DNA of 64,000 nt, taken from positions 62,001 through 126,000 of the forward strand of contig NZ_JAAMQM010000009.1 in assembly GCF_013523055.1 (NCBI RefSeq). The letters run 5' to 3'. Shown piece by piece: positions 34,898-44,925 of this stretch (within the stretch, counting starts at the first letter, position 1; the number at the start of each line of letters is the position of its first letter). The notes beneath the pieces are model-generated. The model searched no databases and had not been told where the DNA came from. It worked only from the letters and a program-made list of their open reading frames with translations. Source of the DNA: Pseudomonas capeferrum (GTDB taxonomy: Bacteria; Pseudomonadota; Gammaproteobacteria; Pseudomonadales; Pseudomonadaceae). The translations under genes and the position numbers were made by a program.

Positions 34898-34982
34898 TGT
34901 GGGAGCGGGTTTACCCGCGAAGCAGACACCGCAGTGTGTGGCACCGGCTTTGCCGGTGTTCGCGGGCAAGCCCGCTCCCACA
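34898..34982. repeat. Pseudomonas REP pair (BIME-like)
   Basis: Two inverted REP units, TGTGGGAGCGGGTTTACCCG... (34898-34921) and its reverse complement form ending GGGCAAGCCCGCTCCCACA (34959-34982), face each other across a short spacer that itself contains CACCGGCTTTGCCGGTG. The core CGCGGG(C/T)AA(G/A)CCCGCTCCCACA is the abundant REP of P. putida-type genomes. Confidence 0.9.
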
Positions 34983-35171
34983 AGGCCCAGCTAACTTAAT
35001 GAGTTGGCGTTTGCTCCATGAGAAAGTGTCTCGGCCCCATCTGCGTGACAGAACTTTGGTGGAGCCTCGGGAGCGGAAACAGGCTGGCCGCGTTGCGCTG
35101 TAATGTGGCGCCTGGTCTCACGAATGTCCGTCAATCCGTCAGGAGCCGCTTTCTTGGCTGACATGCGCTGC

Positions 35172-36368
35172 TCAACTACAGGCCTCCAACGCCTGCCGTA
35201 CATCCGCGATCAAGTCTTCCACATCCTCCAACCCCACCGACAATCGCACCAACCCTTCCGAAATCCCATGGTGCGCCCGTTCCTCCACGCTGTAACCCGA
35301 ATGCGTCATGCTCGCCGGATGTTGCGCCAGCGACTCGGCATCCCCGAGGCTCACCGCGCGCGCGAACAGTTGCAGGGCATTCATGAAGCGCCGGCCGGCC
35401 TCGATCCCGCCCTTGAGTTCGAAAGCGATCATCCCGCCCGGCAGGCGCATTTGTCGTTGTGCCAGGGCATATTGGGCAAAACCGGACAATCCGGGATAGT
35501 GGATCGATTCAACCATCGGATGGCGCTCGATGAACTCGGCTACCTGTTGGGCATTGGTACAGTGGCGTTCCATCCGCAGCGCCAGCGTCTTCATTCCACG
35601 CATCAGTAACGACGCATCGTGGGGCGACAGAACCGCGCCGGTCATGTCCTTGAGCCCCTCGAAACGAATGCGATCGATCAAAGCCTTGTGCCCTACCACC
35701 AGCCCTGCGGTGAGGTCTCCGTGCCCGCTGAGGTATTTGGTCGCCGAATGCACCACCAGATCGGCGCCCAACTCCAGTGGACGCTGCAGGTAAGGGGTGC
35801 AATAGGTATTGTCGACGATCACGCAGATGCCGTGCTGGCGCGCCAGGTCGACGACGGCAGCGATGTCCACCAACTGCATGTTCGGATTGGCGGGCGTCTC
35901 GAAGTAGATTGCACGTGTTCTGGGGGTGATGGCGGCTGAAAGCGCTACTCGGTCATTGAGGTCGACATGACGTACCTGAACCCCGAATTCGCCGATACCG
36001 TGGTGCAGGAAAGCAAAGGTGCAGCCATAGAGCGTGCGGCCTGCGATCAACTCGTCCCCAGGCCGCAACAGCGTCCATAGCGTGGACGTGATCGCCCCCA
36101 TGCCGGAGGCCAGGGCCAACGCTGCCTCTCCTCCCTCGAGCGACGCCACGCGCTGCTCGAGCATGGCCAGCGTCGGGTTCGAGATACGGCTGTAGAAATG
36201 CCCCGACTCCTCCCCGGCAAAACAAGCAGCACCGTACTCCACGTTGGCGAAGGCGTAGGTCGCGGTCTGGTAGATCGGTGGCACCAGTGCGCCGCCATGA
36301 GACATCGGATCGTAGCCGTGATGGATCGCACGGGTGGAAAAACCACGGTGTTTGTCGGACTCGCTCAT
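35172..36368 (-). CDS. mdeA: Methionine gamma-lyase (PLP enzyme)
   Basis: This enzyme splits methionine into methanethiol, ammonia and 2-oxobutyrate. The 398-residue length equals that of the P. putida enzyme. PLP-site residues fall at the expected numbers: Tyr59 and Arg61 in HFYSRISNP, Tyr114 and the lyase-specific Cys116 in TLYGCTFAF, and the PLP-binding Lys211 in SATKYLSGHGD. Cys116 distinguishes it from cystathionine gamma-synthase or gamma-lyase. It is divergent from the Lrp-type gene at 36495, which is its expected regulator. It lies in a segment between a REP pair and cysNC and may be an accessory acquisition, though its codon use looks like that of its neighbours. Confidence 0.93.
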   Translation of the reverse strand: MSESDKHRGFSTRAIHHGYDPMSHGGALVPPIYQTATYAFANVEYGAACFAGEESGHFYSRISNPTLAMLEQRVASLEGGEAALALASGMGAITSTLWTLLRPGDELIAGRTLYGCTFAFLHHGIGEFGVQVRHVDLNDRVALSAAITPRTRAIYFETPANPNMQLVDIAAVVDLARQHGICVIVDNTYCTPYLQRPLELGADLVVHSATKYLSGHGDLTAGLVVGHKALIDRIRFEGLKDMTGAVLSPHDASLLMRGMKTLALRMERHCTNAQQVAEFIERHPMVESIHYPGLSGFAQYALAQRQMRLPGGMIAFELKGGIEAGRRFMNALQLFARAVSLGDAESLAQHPASMTHSGYSVEERAHHGISEGLVRLSVGLEDVEDLIADVRQALEACS

Positions 36369-36494
36369 GGCAACGGCCTCTTGTGCTTTGTTCTAAGCTT
36401 ATGCCACTGCGAGGCCAAGATTTTTCCAAAATCCTCTCGAAACCTCGTGTCCTTTGGAACAAAAAGAACAAACCAACCTACCGGAGGGCAAGCC

Positions 36495-36974
36495 ATGCCC
36501 ACGACCCTCGACCGCATCGACCGTGCTCTACTGGCGGCTCTTCAGGACAACGCCCGGCTTACCATCGCCGAACTCGCCGATCAGGTTTCGCTAACCACTT
36601 CGCCCTGTTGGCGGCGGGTCAAGCAGCTCGAGGAACAGGGATATATCACTGGGTATCAGGCCACCCTATCTCCCAAGAGCCTGGGTTTTGGCGTGACCGC
36701 TTTCGTCAGCATCATGATGGACTCCCATACCAAGGACATGGCCAGGGCGTTCGAAAAAAGGCTGATGGAAATCCCCGAAATCGTCGCCTGCCACCACATA
36801 TCCGGGCGTTACGATTTTCTGTTGGAAATACTGGCACGGGATCTGGAGTCGTTCGGAGAATTCGCTCGGGAAGTACTGCAGCGATTGCCCGGTGTGAAGG
36901 AAATTTATTCCAGCTTTTCGTATAAGGCGGTGAAGGAACGACGGATAATTCCAGTATCGGAAAATCATATCTAG
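36495..36974 (+). CDS. mdeR: Lrp/AsnC-family regulator MdeR
   Basis: This 159-residue Lrp/AsnC protein has an N-terminal helix-turn-helix (LDRIDRALLAALQDNARLTIAELADQVSLT) and a C-terminal ligand-binding and oligomerisation domain (from about 65, GFGVTAFVSIMMDSH). In P. putida the divergent regulator next to mdeA (MdeR) activates mdeA in response to methionine; position, size and family all match. The ATG at 36495 has GGAGGG ideally placed. The 126-base gap to mdeA should hold both promoters and the MdeR sites. Confidence 0.9.
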   Translation: MPTTLDRIDRALLAALQDNARLTIAELADQVSLTTSPCWRRVKQLEEQGYITGYQATLSPKSLGFGVTAFVSIMMDSHTKDMARAFEKRLMEIPEIVACHHISGRYDFLLEILARDLESFGEFAREVLQRLPGVKEIYSSFSYKAVKERRIIPVSENHI

Positions 36975-37076
36975 CTCGGCACCAATTTTTCGAAAGGCTC
37001 GGCCAAGACCTTGCAAACCCAGCAATCATGCTCCTCGCCCCATAAATCCCTTGGAAGTCTTTGAAATCAAGTTCAG

Positions 37077-37217
37077 TCATGGCTTCTCGATTAAGGATTC
37101 CAGCTGAGCCCGGGTGAGCTCAGGGTCGCCGCCATCAATGTCTTGCGCGAGTTTCGTAAGTCGAGCGACCAAAGACTCAGCAAGATGAGGCGGCATTAAT
37201 TCTTTGCGAAGGCCCAT
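37077..37217 (-). CDS. Small ORF of unknown function beside mdeR
   Basis: A 46-residue reading frame (MGLRKELMPPHLAESLVARL...IEKP) has an ATG with AGGA a few bases upstream. It is predicted helical and amphipathic. Its stop overlaps a second ATG (37080) as ATGA, from which about 35 further codons (MTELDFKDFQGIYGARSM...) run before entering the mdeR 3' end on the opposite strand. The coupling suggests a real two-gene unit whose second gene may be truncated. I recognise neither family. Confidence 0.3.
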   Translation of the reverse strand: MGLRKELMPPHLAESLVARLTKLAQDIDGGDPELTRAQLESLIEKP

Positions 37218-37484
37218 GAGATCCTACTCATCAATTTTTGCTAAACGGCTCCGTAATTACGAGTGAAAAGCTAGCGAATCTCAGCGCATAGGCGAGACAC
37301 CTATCGCTTCAAGAAAATACAAACTTCGAGAACCTATTACTCAAGCCCAGGGCAGTGAAGGAGCGGCGGCTCCGGTAGCGGAGAAACACCTATAGCGTGA
37401 GTTCCTGCAACCTCGGCAACAGAAACCCCGCCCCGTCATCGAAACTGTTCAGTTCGCGCCGAGACGGGACGTCTCGCGGTCAGA
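37218..37484. other. Non-coding stretch with two related short motifs
   Basis: No gene is seen. Two loosely related motifs occur at 37290-37308 (GGCGAGACACCTATCGC) and 37377-37397 (GCGGAGAAACACCTATAGCG), and a hairpin CGAGACG/CGTCTCG lies at about 37459-37476, just after the small peptide ORF on the minus strand. Confidence 0.35.
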
Positions 37485-37577
37485 TCACGGCTTGCGCCAG
37501 CCGTGACCATTCTCCTCGTCATCACCGCCACGCATGATCAGGATTTCAAAGCGGTAGTCGCTAGCTTCAACTTTCAT
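37485..37577 (-). CDS. Candidate 30-residue peptide of unknown function
   Basis: The frame encodes 30 residues: MKVEASDYRFEILIMRG, then an acidic and Gly-rich GDDEENGHG and the end WRKP. An AAGGAG ribosome site stands seven bases before the ATG, and a 7-bp hairpin follows the stop. It lies about 120 bases past the cysNC terminator on the same strand. No family is recognised. A short peptide with a strong ribosome site and a Gly-rich tail could be a regulatory leader, a secreted or modified peptide precursor, or chance. Confidence 0.4.
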   Translation of the reverse strand: MKVEASDYRFEILIMRGGDDEENGHGWRKP

Positions 37578-37700
37578 GATGCTCTCCTTGAAAGGTCGCT
37601 GGGCCAAATGCCAGCCAAGTCATAGTGCTCGAGACACAGGTGACGAGGCATGCTCAAGCGTTTCCATGGGCCATTGCGGGGAAGCCCCGCACCGGAAAAC

Positions 37701-37737
37701 AAAAAAACCCGCCAGGCTCATCACCATGGCGGGTTTT
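37701..37737 (-). terminator. Terminator after cysNC
   Basis: On the minus strand CCCGCCA (37727-37733) and TGGCGGG (37708-37714) pair across a 12-base loop and are followed by seven T residues. Confidence 0.9.
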
Positions 37738-37753
37738 CGTTCAAGCCGAACGC

Positions 37754-39655
37754 TTAGATCGCGCCACGCTTGCGCAACACATCCAGCACCTGCTTGACGC
37801 CTTCATCCACGCTGGTGGCCTGGGTGTCGATGACCAGGTCGGCATCCAGCGGCACGTCGTATGGGAAGCCTTCGCCCGGGATGTTGTCGCCACCGGCGGC
37901 ATACAGGCCCTGCGGGTCGCGCTCGCGGCAGACCTGCGGGGAGGCCTGGACGTAGACGGTTACCAGCCGTTCCTTGCCGATCAGGGCCCTGGCCTGTTCG
38001 CGGCCCTCGGCATCCGGTGCGACGAAAGCAGCCAGGGTCAGCAGGCCCGCTTCGTTGAACTGACGCGCCACGTGGGCGGCGCGACGCCAGTTCTCGGTAC
38101 GCCCCGCGCGATCCTGTGGCAGCCCTTTGTTGAGGTCGTGCCGCAGGTTCTGGCCATCCAGGATGTATACCGCGCGCCCCATGTCGAACAGCTTGCGCTC
38201 GACGGCATACGCCAGGGTGCTCTTGCCAGCGCCCGACAGGCCGCTGAACAGCACGGTAGCCGGTTGCTGACCGAAGCGCAGGGCACGCTCTTCGGTGGTG
38301 ACGTGGGACGACTTGCCATGCTGACCGCTGTTGCCGTGCGGCAGCACCGGCGGGGCGATGATCATGCCGGCGCCCACGGTGCCATTGGTCAGGCGGTCGA
38401 TGATGATGAAAGCACCCGTGGTGCGGTTGCTCTCGTAACCATCCAGGGCGATCGCCGCATCGAGGCTGATCTTGACGCGGCCGATCTCGTTCAGTTGCAG
38501 GGAACTGGCGGCGTCCTTTTCCAGGGTGTTGACATCGACCTTGTGGACAATGCTTGCAACCGAGCCCGGTACGTAGCTGGTCGCGCGCTTGATGTCGTAC
38601 TTCTTGCCCGGCAGCATCGGCTCTTCGGCCATCCACACCAGCATGGCGTCGAACTGGTCGGTGACCGGCGGCACGTTATCGGCGTGTACCAGCAGGTCGC
38701 CACGGGAGATGTCGATCTCGTCTTCCATGGTCAGGGTCACGGCCTGGCCGGGGCCCGCGTGCTCCAGCTCGCCCTCATAGGTGACGATGGACTTGACGCG
38801 GCTGCTCTTGCCCGATGGCAGCACGACGATCTCGTCGCCCTTGTGCACGATGCCACTGGCCAGCGTACCGGCGAAACCACGGAAGTTCAGGTTCGGACGG
38901 TTGACGTACTGCACCGGGAAACGCAGATCGGTGAAGTTGCGATCGGCGGCGACCTCGACGGTTTCCAGGATTTCCATCAACGCAGGGCCGGTGTACCACG
39001 GCGAACGCTCGCTGCGATTGACCACGTTATCGCCCTTGAGCGCGGACATCGGCACGAACTGCAGGCTGCTCGGGGTCAGGTTGATGGCATCGGCAAACTT
39101 GAGGTAGTCGGCCTTGATCGACTCGAAGACTTCCTCGTCGAAGTTCTTCAGGTCCATCTTGTTGATGGCCACGACGATGTGCTTGATGCCCAGCAACGAG
39201 GCGATGTAGCTGTGTCGACGGGTCTGGGTCTGCACGCCGTAGCGGGCATCGACCAGGATGATCGCCAGGTCGCAGGTCGAGGCACCGGTCGCCATGTTGC
39301 GGGTGTACTGCTCGTGGCCCGGGGTGTCGGCGATGATGAACTTGCGCTTGGCGGTGGAGAAGTAGCGGTAGGCGACATCGATGGTGATGCCCTGCTCACG
39401 CTCGGCCTGCAGGCCATCGACCAGCAGCGCCAGGTCGACTTCCTCGCCCGTGGTGCCGGACTTCTTCGAATCACGGGTGATGGCCTCGAGGTGGTCCTCG
39501 TAGATCATCTTGGAGTCGTGCAGCAGGCGCCCGATCAGGGTGCTCTTGCCGTCGTCGACGTTGCCGCAGGTCAGGAAGCGCAGGAGTTCCTTGCGCTCGT
39601 GCTGGGCCAGGTAGGCGAGGATGTCCTCGCTGATCAGATCAGATTGATGCGACAT
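37754..39655 (-). CDS. cysNC: Bifunctional sulfate adenylyltransferase subunit 1 / adenylylsulfate kinase (CysNC)
   Basis: This fused protein couples GTP hydrolysis to APS formation (with CysD) and then phosphorylates APS to PAPS. The N-terminal CysN part is an EF-Tu-like GTPase: G1 GNVDDGKST (31-39), G3 DTPGHEQY, G4 NKMD. The C-terminal CysC part has the P-loop GLSGAGKST (472-480) and runs to residue 633. The fusion is standard in Pseudomonas. The ATG at 39655 (MSHQSDLI) is used; the frame extends upstream into cysD. It follows cysD by 16 bases and ends at a strong terminator. Confidence 0.97.
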   Translation of the reverse strand: MSHQSDLISEDILAYLAQHERKELLRFLTCGNVDDGKSTLIGRLLHDSKMIYEDHLEAITRDSKKSGTTGEEVDLALLVDGLQAEREQGITIDVAYRYFSTAKRKFIIADTPGHEQYTRNMATGASTCDLAIILVDARYGVQTQTRRHSYIASLLGIKHIVVAINKMDLKNFDEEVFESIKADYLKFADAINLTPSSLQFVPMSALKGDNVVNRSERSPWYTGPALMEILETVEVAADRNFTDLRFPVQYVNRPNLNFRGFAGTLASGIVHKGDEIVVLPSGKSSRVKSIVTYEGELEHAGPGQAVTLTMEDEIDISRGDLLVHADNVPPVTDQFDAMLVWMAEEPMLPGKKYDIKRATSYVPGSVASIVHKVDVNTLEKDAASSLQLNEIGRVKISLDAAIALDGYESNRTTGAFIIIDRLTNGTVGAGMIIAPPVLPHGNSGQHGKSSHVTTEERALRFGQQPATVLFSGLSGAGKSTLAYAVERKLFDMGRAVYILDGQNLRHDLNKGLPQDRAGRTENWRRAAHVARQFNEAGLLTLAAFVAPDAEGREQARALIGKERLVTVYVQASPQVCRERDPQGLYAAGGDNIPGEGFPYDVPLDADLVIDTQATSVDEGVKQVLDVLRKRGAI

Positions 39656-39671
39656 GGAGTAACCCTGAAAA

Positions 39672-40589
39672 TTAGAAGTAGCCTTGGCGTTTCTTGTCTT
39701 CCATGGAGCCTGCGCCATCATGGTCGATGACACGGCCCTGGCGCTCGGACGTCCGGGTCAGGAGCATTTCCTGGATGATGTCCGTCAGGGTCTCGGCCTC
39801 CGACTCGACAGCGCCCGTCAGCGGGTAGCAGCCAAGGGTACGGAAACGCACTTTCTTCTTGACGATACGGGCCTTCTCTTCATCGGAGAGATGCTCGAGG
39901 ATGCGCTCGTCGTCGATCATGATCAGGGTGCCGTTCTTCTCGATGACTTCACGCTCGGCGGCGAAGTACAGCGGCACGATCGGGATGCCTTCGAGGTAGA
40001 TGTACTGCCAGATGTCCAGTTCGGTCCAATTCGACAGTGGGAAGACGCGAATGGACTCGCCCTTGTTGACCTTGCCGTTGTAGACGTTCCACAGCTCCGG
40101 GCGCTGATTCTTCGGGTCCCAGCGGTGCTTGCTGTCGCGGAAGGAATACACGCGCTCCTTGGCACGCGACTTCTCTTCGTCGCGACGAGCACCACCGAAC
40201 GCAGCGTCGAAGCCGTGCTTGTCCAGCGCTTGCTTGAGGCCCTGGGTCTTCATGATGTCGGTGTGCTTGGCGCTACCGTGGGTGAACGGGTTGATACCCT
40301 GCGCCACACCTTCAGGGTTGACATGGGTGATCAGCTCCAGGCCCATTTCCTCGACCATCTTGTCGCGGAAGCTGTACATCTCCTGGAATTTCCAGCGGGT
40401 GTCGACATGCATCACTGGAAACGGCAGCTTGCCCGGGAAGAAGGCCTTGCGCGCCAGGTGCAGCATCACAGCGGAGTCCTTGCCGATCGAGTACAGCATC
40501 ACCGGATTGTCGAACTCGGCGGCCACCTCGCGGATGATATGGATGCTCTCCGCCTCCAGCTGTTTCAAGTGCGTCAGTTTGTCGACCAT
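39672..40589 (-). CDS. cysD: Sulfate adenylyltransferase subunit 2 (CysD)
   Basis: CysD is the catalytic ATP sulfurylase subunit, a PP-loop family protein that works with the CysN GTPase. The PP-loop-like signature is [21 protein letters not shown] (about 29-49). Other family segments are [16 protein letters not shown] and [14 protein letters not shown]. Length is 305 residues. It is the first gene of cysD-cysNC. The 136-base upstream region should hold the promoter and CysB control, but I could not pick out a convincing site by eye. Confidence 0.97.
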   Translation of the reverse strand: MVDKLTHLKQLEAESIHIIREVAAEFDNPVMLYSIGKDSAVMLHLARKAFFPGKLPFPVMHVDTRWKFQEMYSFRDKMVEEMGLELITHVNPEGVAQGINPFTHGSAKHTDIMKTQGLKQALDKHGFDAAFGGARRDEEKSRAKERVYSFRDSKHRWDPKNQRPELWNVYNGKVNKGESIRVFPLSNWTELDIWQYIYLEGIPIVPLYFAAEREVIEKNGTLIMIDDERILEHLSDEEKARIVKKKVRFRTLGCYPLTGAVESEAETLTDIIQEMLLTRTSERQGRVIDHDGAGSMEDKKRQGYF

Positions 40590-40725
40590 GGCTACTCACG
40601 AAAAACGATCTTATGGACGGCCAACGGGCCGTGTTCGAGCAGGGCACTTTATCACAGCACCCGATTCTATTTAGACGCGCAACTAGAACGAAACAATCTA
40701 ACCATATGCCCGCGCGTTTTGACGT

Positions 40726-41484
40726 TCAGATAGGGTTGGGGCAGTCAATGAACAGGTGCTCCACGGCGAAACGTCGCGCCAGGTAATCGCCCAAGGCCTG
40801 GACGCCGTAGCGCTCGGTAGCGTGATGGCCGGCGGCGATGAAGCTGATGCCGTTCTCCCGCGCACTGTGGAAGGTCTGCTCCGAGGCTTCGCCACTGATG
40901 AAAAGATCGACCCCCGCGGCGATAGCCTGATCGATATAGCCCTGCCCGCCTCCCGTGCACCAACCGACCCGGCGAATCACCTGGTCGCCCTCGATCAGCA
41001 AGGGCTCGCGGCCCGTGACTTCCTGGACCCTGCGAGCGAAGTCCTGCGCCGAACGGGGCTCGGCCAGCGAGCCGATGAGGCCGACCACGCGGGGATTGTC
41101 CGGGTCGAGCGGCCCTTCCACGGTAATCTCCAATCGATGCGCCAACTGCACGTTGTTGCCCACCTCCGCATGGACATCCAGTGGCAGGTGGTAGGCGAGC
41201 AGGCTGATGTCATGCTTGAGCAAGGTTTTCAGGCGCCGCTGCTTCATCCCTGTGATGCACGGGTTTTCGCCTTTCCAGAAGTAACCATGGTGCACCAGTA
41301 TCAAGTCGGCTTCGGCTTCGACGGCGGCATCGAGCAAGGCCTGGCTGGCGGTCACGCCGCTGACGATACGGCGGACCTGCGGGCGACCCTCCACCTGCAG
41401 GCCGTTAGGGCAGTAATCCTGGATTCTTGCGCTCGCCAGGTAGCGGTCGGCTTCCTCGACCAGGGTGCTCAGGGCGACGGCCAT
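40726..41484 (-). CDS. Nif3-like dinuclear metal centre protein (YbgI/DUF34)
   Basis: This 252-residue protein belongs to the NIF3/DUF34 family, which forms toroidal hexamers with a two-metal site. Its function is debated; GTP cyclohydrolase I type 2 activity and metal or cofactor repair have been proposed. Metal-binding signatures are LVHHGYFWKG (His65, His66 region), YHLPLDVHAEVGNN in the middle, and the C-terminal AAGHHATERYGVQAL. It is divergent from algW, a conserved arrangement in Pseudomonas, but is not known to take part in the same process. Confidence 0.88.
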   Translation of the reverse strand: MAVALSTLVEEADRYLASARIQDYCPNGLQVEGRPQVRRIVSGVTASQALLDAAVEAEADLILVHHGYFWKGENPCITGMKQRRLKTLLKHDISLLAYHLPLDVHAEVGNNVQLAHRLEITVEGPLDPDNPRVVGLIGSLAEPRSAQDFARRVQEVTGREPLLIEGDQVIRRVGWCTGGGQGYIDQAIAAGVDLFISGEASEQTFHSARENGISFIAAGHHATERYGVQALGDYLARRFAVEHLFIDCPNPI

Positions 41485-41696
41485 GTAAAGTCTCCTCGAT
41501 CAGCGGTTCTACCGGGCGTAGAGGCCCGTATAATGGCCGCCATTATGGGCTGTCACTGGCTTCGAGGATACCGATGCCAGTCGCCTGGACGCAGGCTCGA
41601 CTCACCATCGCCGTTCATCCGCTTCAGGTGTATGATCGCGCGCGCTTGCTTTGTGGGTCGCACCGCAGCGCCCCCGTTCAATCCAGGACCTCTTCC

Positions 41697-42857
<1,161 letters not shown>

Positions 42858-42965
42858 GAGGGCGGTTGCTGCGAAGCGGCTTTGATGTGAGTCTGGACCG
42901 AGGGTTGAACCTGGAATGTGCTTTAGACCAGGTTTCCCTCGCTACCGCGCGGGCTCGATGTCATG

Positions 42966-43000
42966 CATTGCCAGGCAAGACCTCGACTCGCCTGGCAATG
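42966..43000. repeat. Perfect 11-bp inverted repeat between algW and aapP
   Basis: CATTGCCAGGC (42966-42976) and GCCTGGCAATG (42990-43000) flank 13 bases. There is no T-run. The right arm with its flank, GACTCGCCTGGCAATG, matches the arm ends of the large inverted repeat at 840-1213 and the element near 55213. It probably also ends the two convergent transcripts. Confidence 0.7.
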
Positions 43001-43041
43001 TAAACCACCCAAACGACGCGTTGGCTGTGGTTACGCTCTCC

Positions 43042-43806
43042 CTAATGCAGGATCTGGCTCAAGAACAGCCGGGTCCGCTCGCTACGTGGACGATCGAAGA
43101 AGTCATCCGGCGAGGCCTGCTCGACGATCTCCCCCTTGTCCATGAAGATCACCCGGTTCGCCACAGTCCGGGCAAAGCCCATCTCGTGGGTCACGCACAG
43201 CATGGTCATGCCATCCTCGGCCAGACTCACCATGGTATCGAGCACCTCCTTGACCATTTCCGGATCGAGCGCCGAGGTCGGTTCGTCGAACAGCATGATC
43301 TTCGGCTTCATGCACAACGCCCGGGCAATCGCCACGCGCTGCTGCTGACCACCGGACAACTGCCCCGGGTACTTGTGCGCCTGCTCAGGGATACGCACGC
43401 GCTCCAGATAGTGCATGGCGATTTCCTCTGCCTTGCGCTTGGACAGCTTGCGCACCCACATCGGTGCCAGGGTGCAGTTCTCGAGAATGGTCAGGTGCGG
43501 GAAGAGGTTGAAATGCTGGAACACCATGCCGACCTCGCGCCGGATCGCCTCGATCTGCTTGAGGTCGCTGGTCAGCTCTACCCCATCGACCACGATGCGC
43601 CCTTGTTGGTGCTCTTCCAGACGGTTGAGGCAGCGAATGGTCGTGGACTTGCCGGACCCGGACGGTCCGCACAGAACGATCCGCTCGCCCTGACGCACAT
43701 TGAGGTTGATGTCCTTGAGCACATGGAACTGGCCGTACCACTTGTTCACGCCCTGCATCTGGATGATGCCTTCGGTGCCAGCAGGCTGCTTGATCGCTTC
43801 ATTCAT
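43042..43806 (-). CDS. aapP: Polar amino-acid ABC transporter, ATP-binding protein (AapP type)
   Basis: This 254-residue cytoplasmic ATPase powers the AapJQMP general L-amino-acid uptake system. Walker A is GPSGSGKST (about 46-54), the Q-loop is [10 protein letters not shown], the signature is [15 protein letters not shown] and Walker B is [13 protein letters not shown]. The substrate class follows from family resemblance (GlnQ/AapP) and from its partners. The ATG at 43806 has AGGAG upstream. It is the last gene of the operon. Confidence 0.94.
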   Translation of the reverse strand: MNEAIKQPAGTEGIIQMQGVNKWYGQFHVLKDINLNVRQGERIVLCGPSGSGKSTTIRCLNRLEEHQQGRIVVDGVELTSDLKQIEAIRREVGMVFQHFNLFPHLTILENCTLAPMWVRKLSKRKAEEIAMHYLERVRIPEQAHKYPGQLSGGQQQRVAIARALCMKPKIMLFDEPTSALDPEMVKEVLDTMVSLAEDGMTMLCVTHEMGFARTVANRVIFMDKGEIVEQASPDDFFDRPRSERTRLFLSQILH

Positions 43807-43817
43807 CACGAAAACTC

Positions 43818-44915
43818 CTAACGTTTGTGGCCCGTGTCCAGCTTGCGCTCCAGGTGCATGGAGTAGCGGGACATGCCAAAACAGAAAATCCAGAACACCA
43901 GGGCGGCGAATACATAGCCTTCGGTGGCCATGCCCAGCCAGGCCGGATCGGCCGCTGCCTGCTTGACGCTGTTGAGCAGATCGAACAGCCCGATGATGAT
44001 CACCAGGCTGGTGTCCTTGAACAGGGCGATGAAGGTGTTGACGATGCCGGGAATCACCAGCTTCAGGGCCTGCGGCAGAATGACCAGGCCCATCGAGCGC
44101 CAGTAGCCCAGGCCCATCGCGGCGGCTGCCTCGTACTGGCCCTTGGGAATGGCCTGCAGACCGCCACGCACCACCTCGGCGACATAGGCCGACTGGAACA
44201 GGATCACCCCGATCATCGCCCGCAGCAGCTTGTCGAAGCTCATGCCCTCGGGCAGGAACAGCGGCAGCATGACCGAGGACATGAACAGCACGGTGATCAA
44301 CGGCACGCCGCGCCAGAACTCGATGAAGGTCACGCAGACCACCTTCACCGCTGGCATGTTCGAACGCCGCCCCAATGCCAGCAGGATGCCCAGTGGCAAG
44401 GCCCCGACGATGCCCACCGTGGCGATCACCAGGGTGAGCATCAGGCCGCCCCACTGGGTGGTCGGCACGGTGGTCAGCCCCAGGTAGCCGCCATGCAGGA
44501 GCAGGTAGGCAATGATCGGGTATAGCACCAGGAACCCCAGTCCATAAGCTGTCTTGCGCGTGAAACGCGCAATGAACAGCGGCGCCGCGCCGACCACGGC
44601 AAGCCACACGGTCAAGTCGACCCGCCAGCGCAATTCGGTCGGGTAATAACCGTACATGAACTGGCCGAAGCGCTGCTGGATGAAGACCCAGCAGGCACCT
44701 TCCTTGGTGCAGTCGGCACGGGTGGTGCCGACCCAGTTCGCATCGATGATCGTCCACTGCAACAGCGGCGGCACGATCAGCCAGATCAAGTAGAGCGCGA
44801 ACAGGGTCAGCAGGGTGTTCAGCCAACTGGAGAACAGGTTCGCTCGCATCCACGCGAATACACCGACCACTTTGACCGGTGGCGGCATATCGGGTTTGAA
44901 AACATGTGCATTCAT
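43818..44915 (-). CDS. aapM: Amino-acid ABC transporter permease (AapM/BztC type)
   Basis: This 365-residue inner-membrane permease has a long N-terminal part with extra helices, typical of the AapM branch, and then the HisMQ-type permease core with the coupling motif [38 protein letters not shown]. The first half contains a periplasmic loop with two Cys residues (CTKEGACW), which may form a disulfide. It pairs with AapQ to form the channel. It lies 10 bases after aapQ. Confidence 0.93.
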   Translation of the reverse strand: MNAHVFKPDMPPPVKVVGVFAWMRANLFSSWLNTLLTLFALYLIWLIVPPLLQWTIIDANWVGTTRADCTKEGACWVFIQQRFGQFMYGYYPTELRWRVDLTVWLAVVGAAPLFIARFTRKTAYGLGFLVLYPIIAYLLLHGGYLGLTTVPTTQWGGLMLTLVIATVGIVGALPLGILLALGRRSNMPAVKVVCVTFIEFWRGVPLITVLFMSSVMLPLFLPEGMSFDKLLRAMIGVILFQSAYVAEVVRGGLQAIPKGQYEAAAAMGLGYWRSMGLVILPQALKLVIPGIVNTFIALFKDTSLVIIIGLFDLLNSVKQAAADPAWLGMATEGYVFAALVFWIFCFGMSRYSMHLERKLDTGHKR

Positions 44916-44925
44916 GCGCTCATCC

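Noticed and set aside
36666..37025. 119-residue minus-strand frame overlapping the mdeR end
   Set aside because: Almost all of it is antisense to mdeR, and no start signal is seen. The coupled small ORFs just upstream are kept only as candidates.
37590..37640. Possible sigma54 site before the 30-residue ORF (GGCTGGCATTTGGC)
   Set aside because: The GG and GC spacing and block sequences match too poorly to claim.
37625..39730. 701-residue frame opposite cysNC
   Set aside because: Antisense to a certain gene; low-complexity Gly/Asp/His-rich composition.
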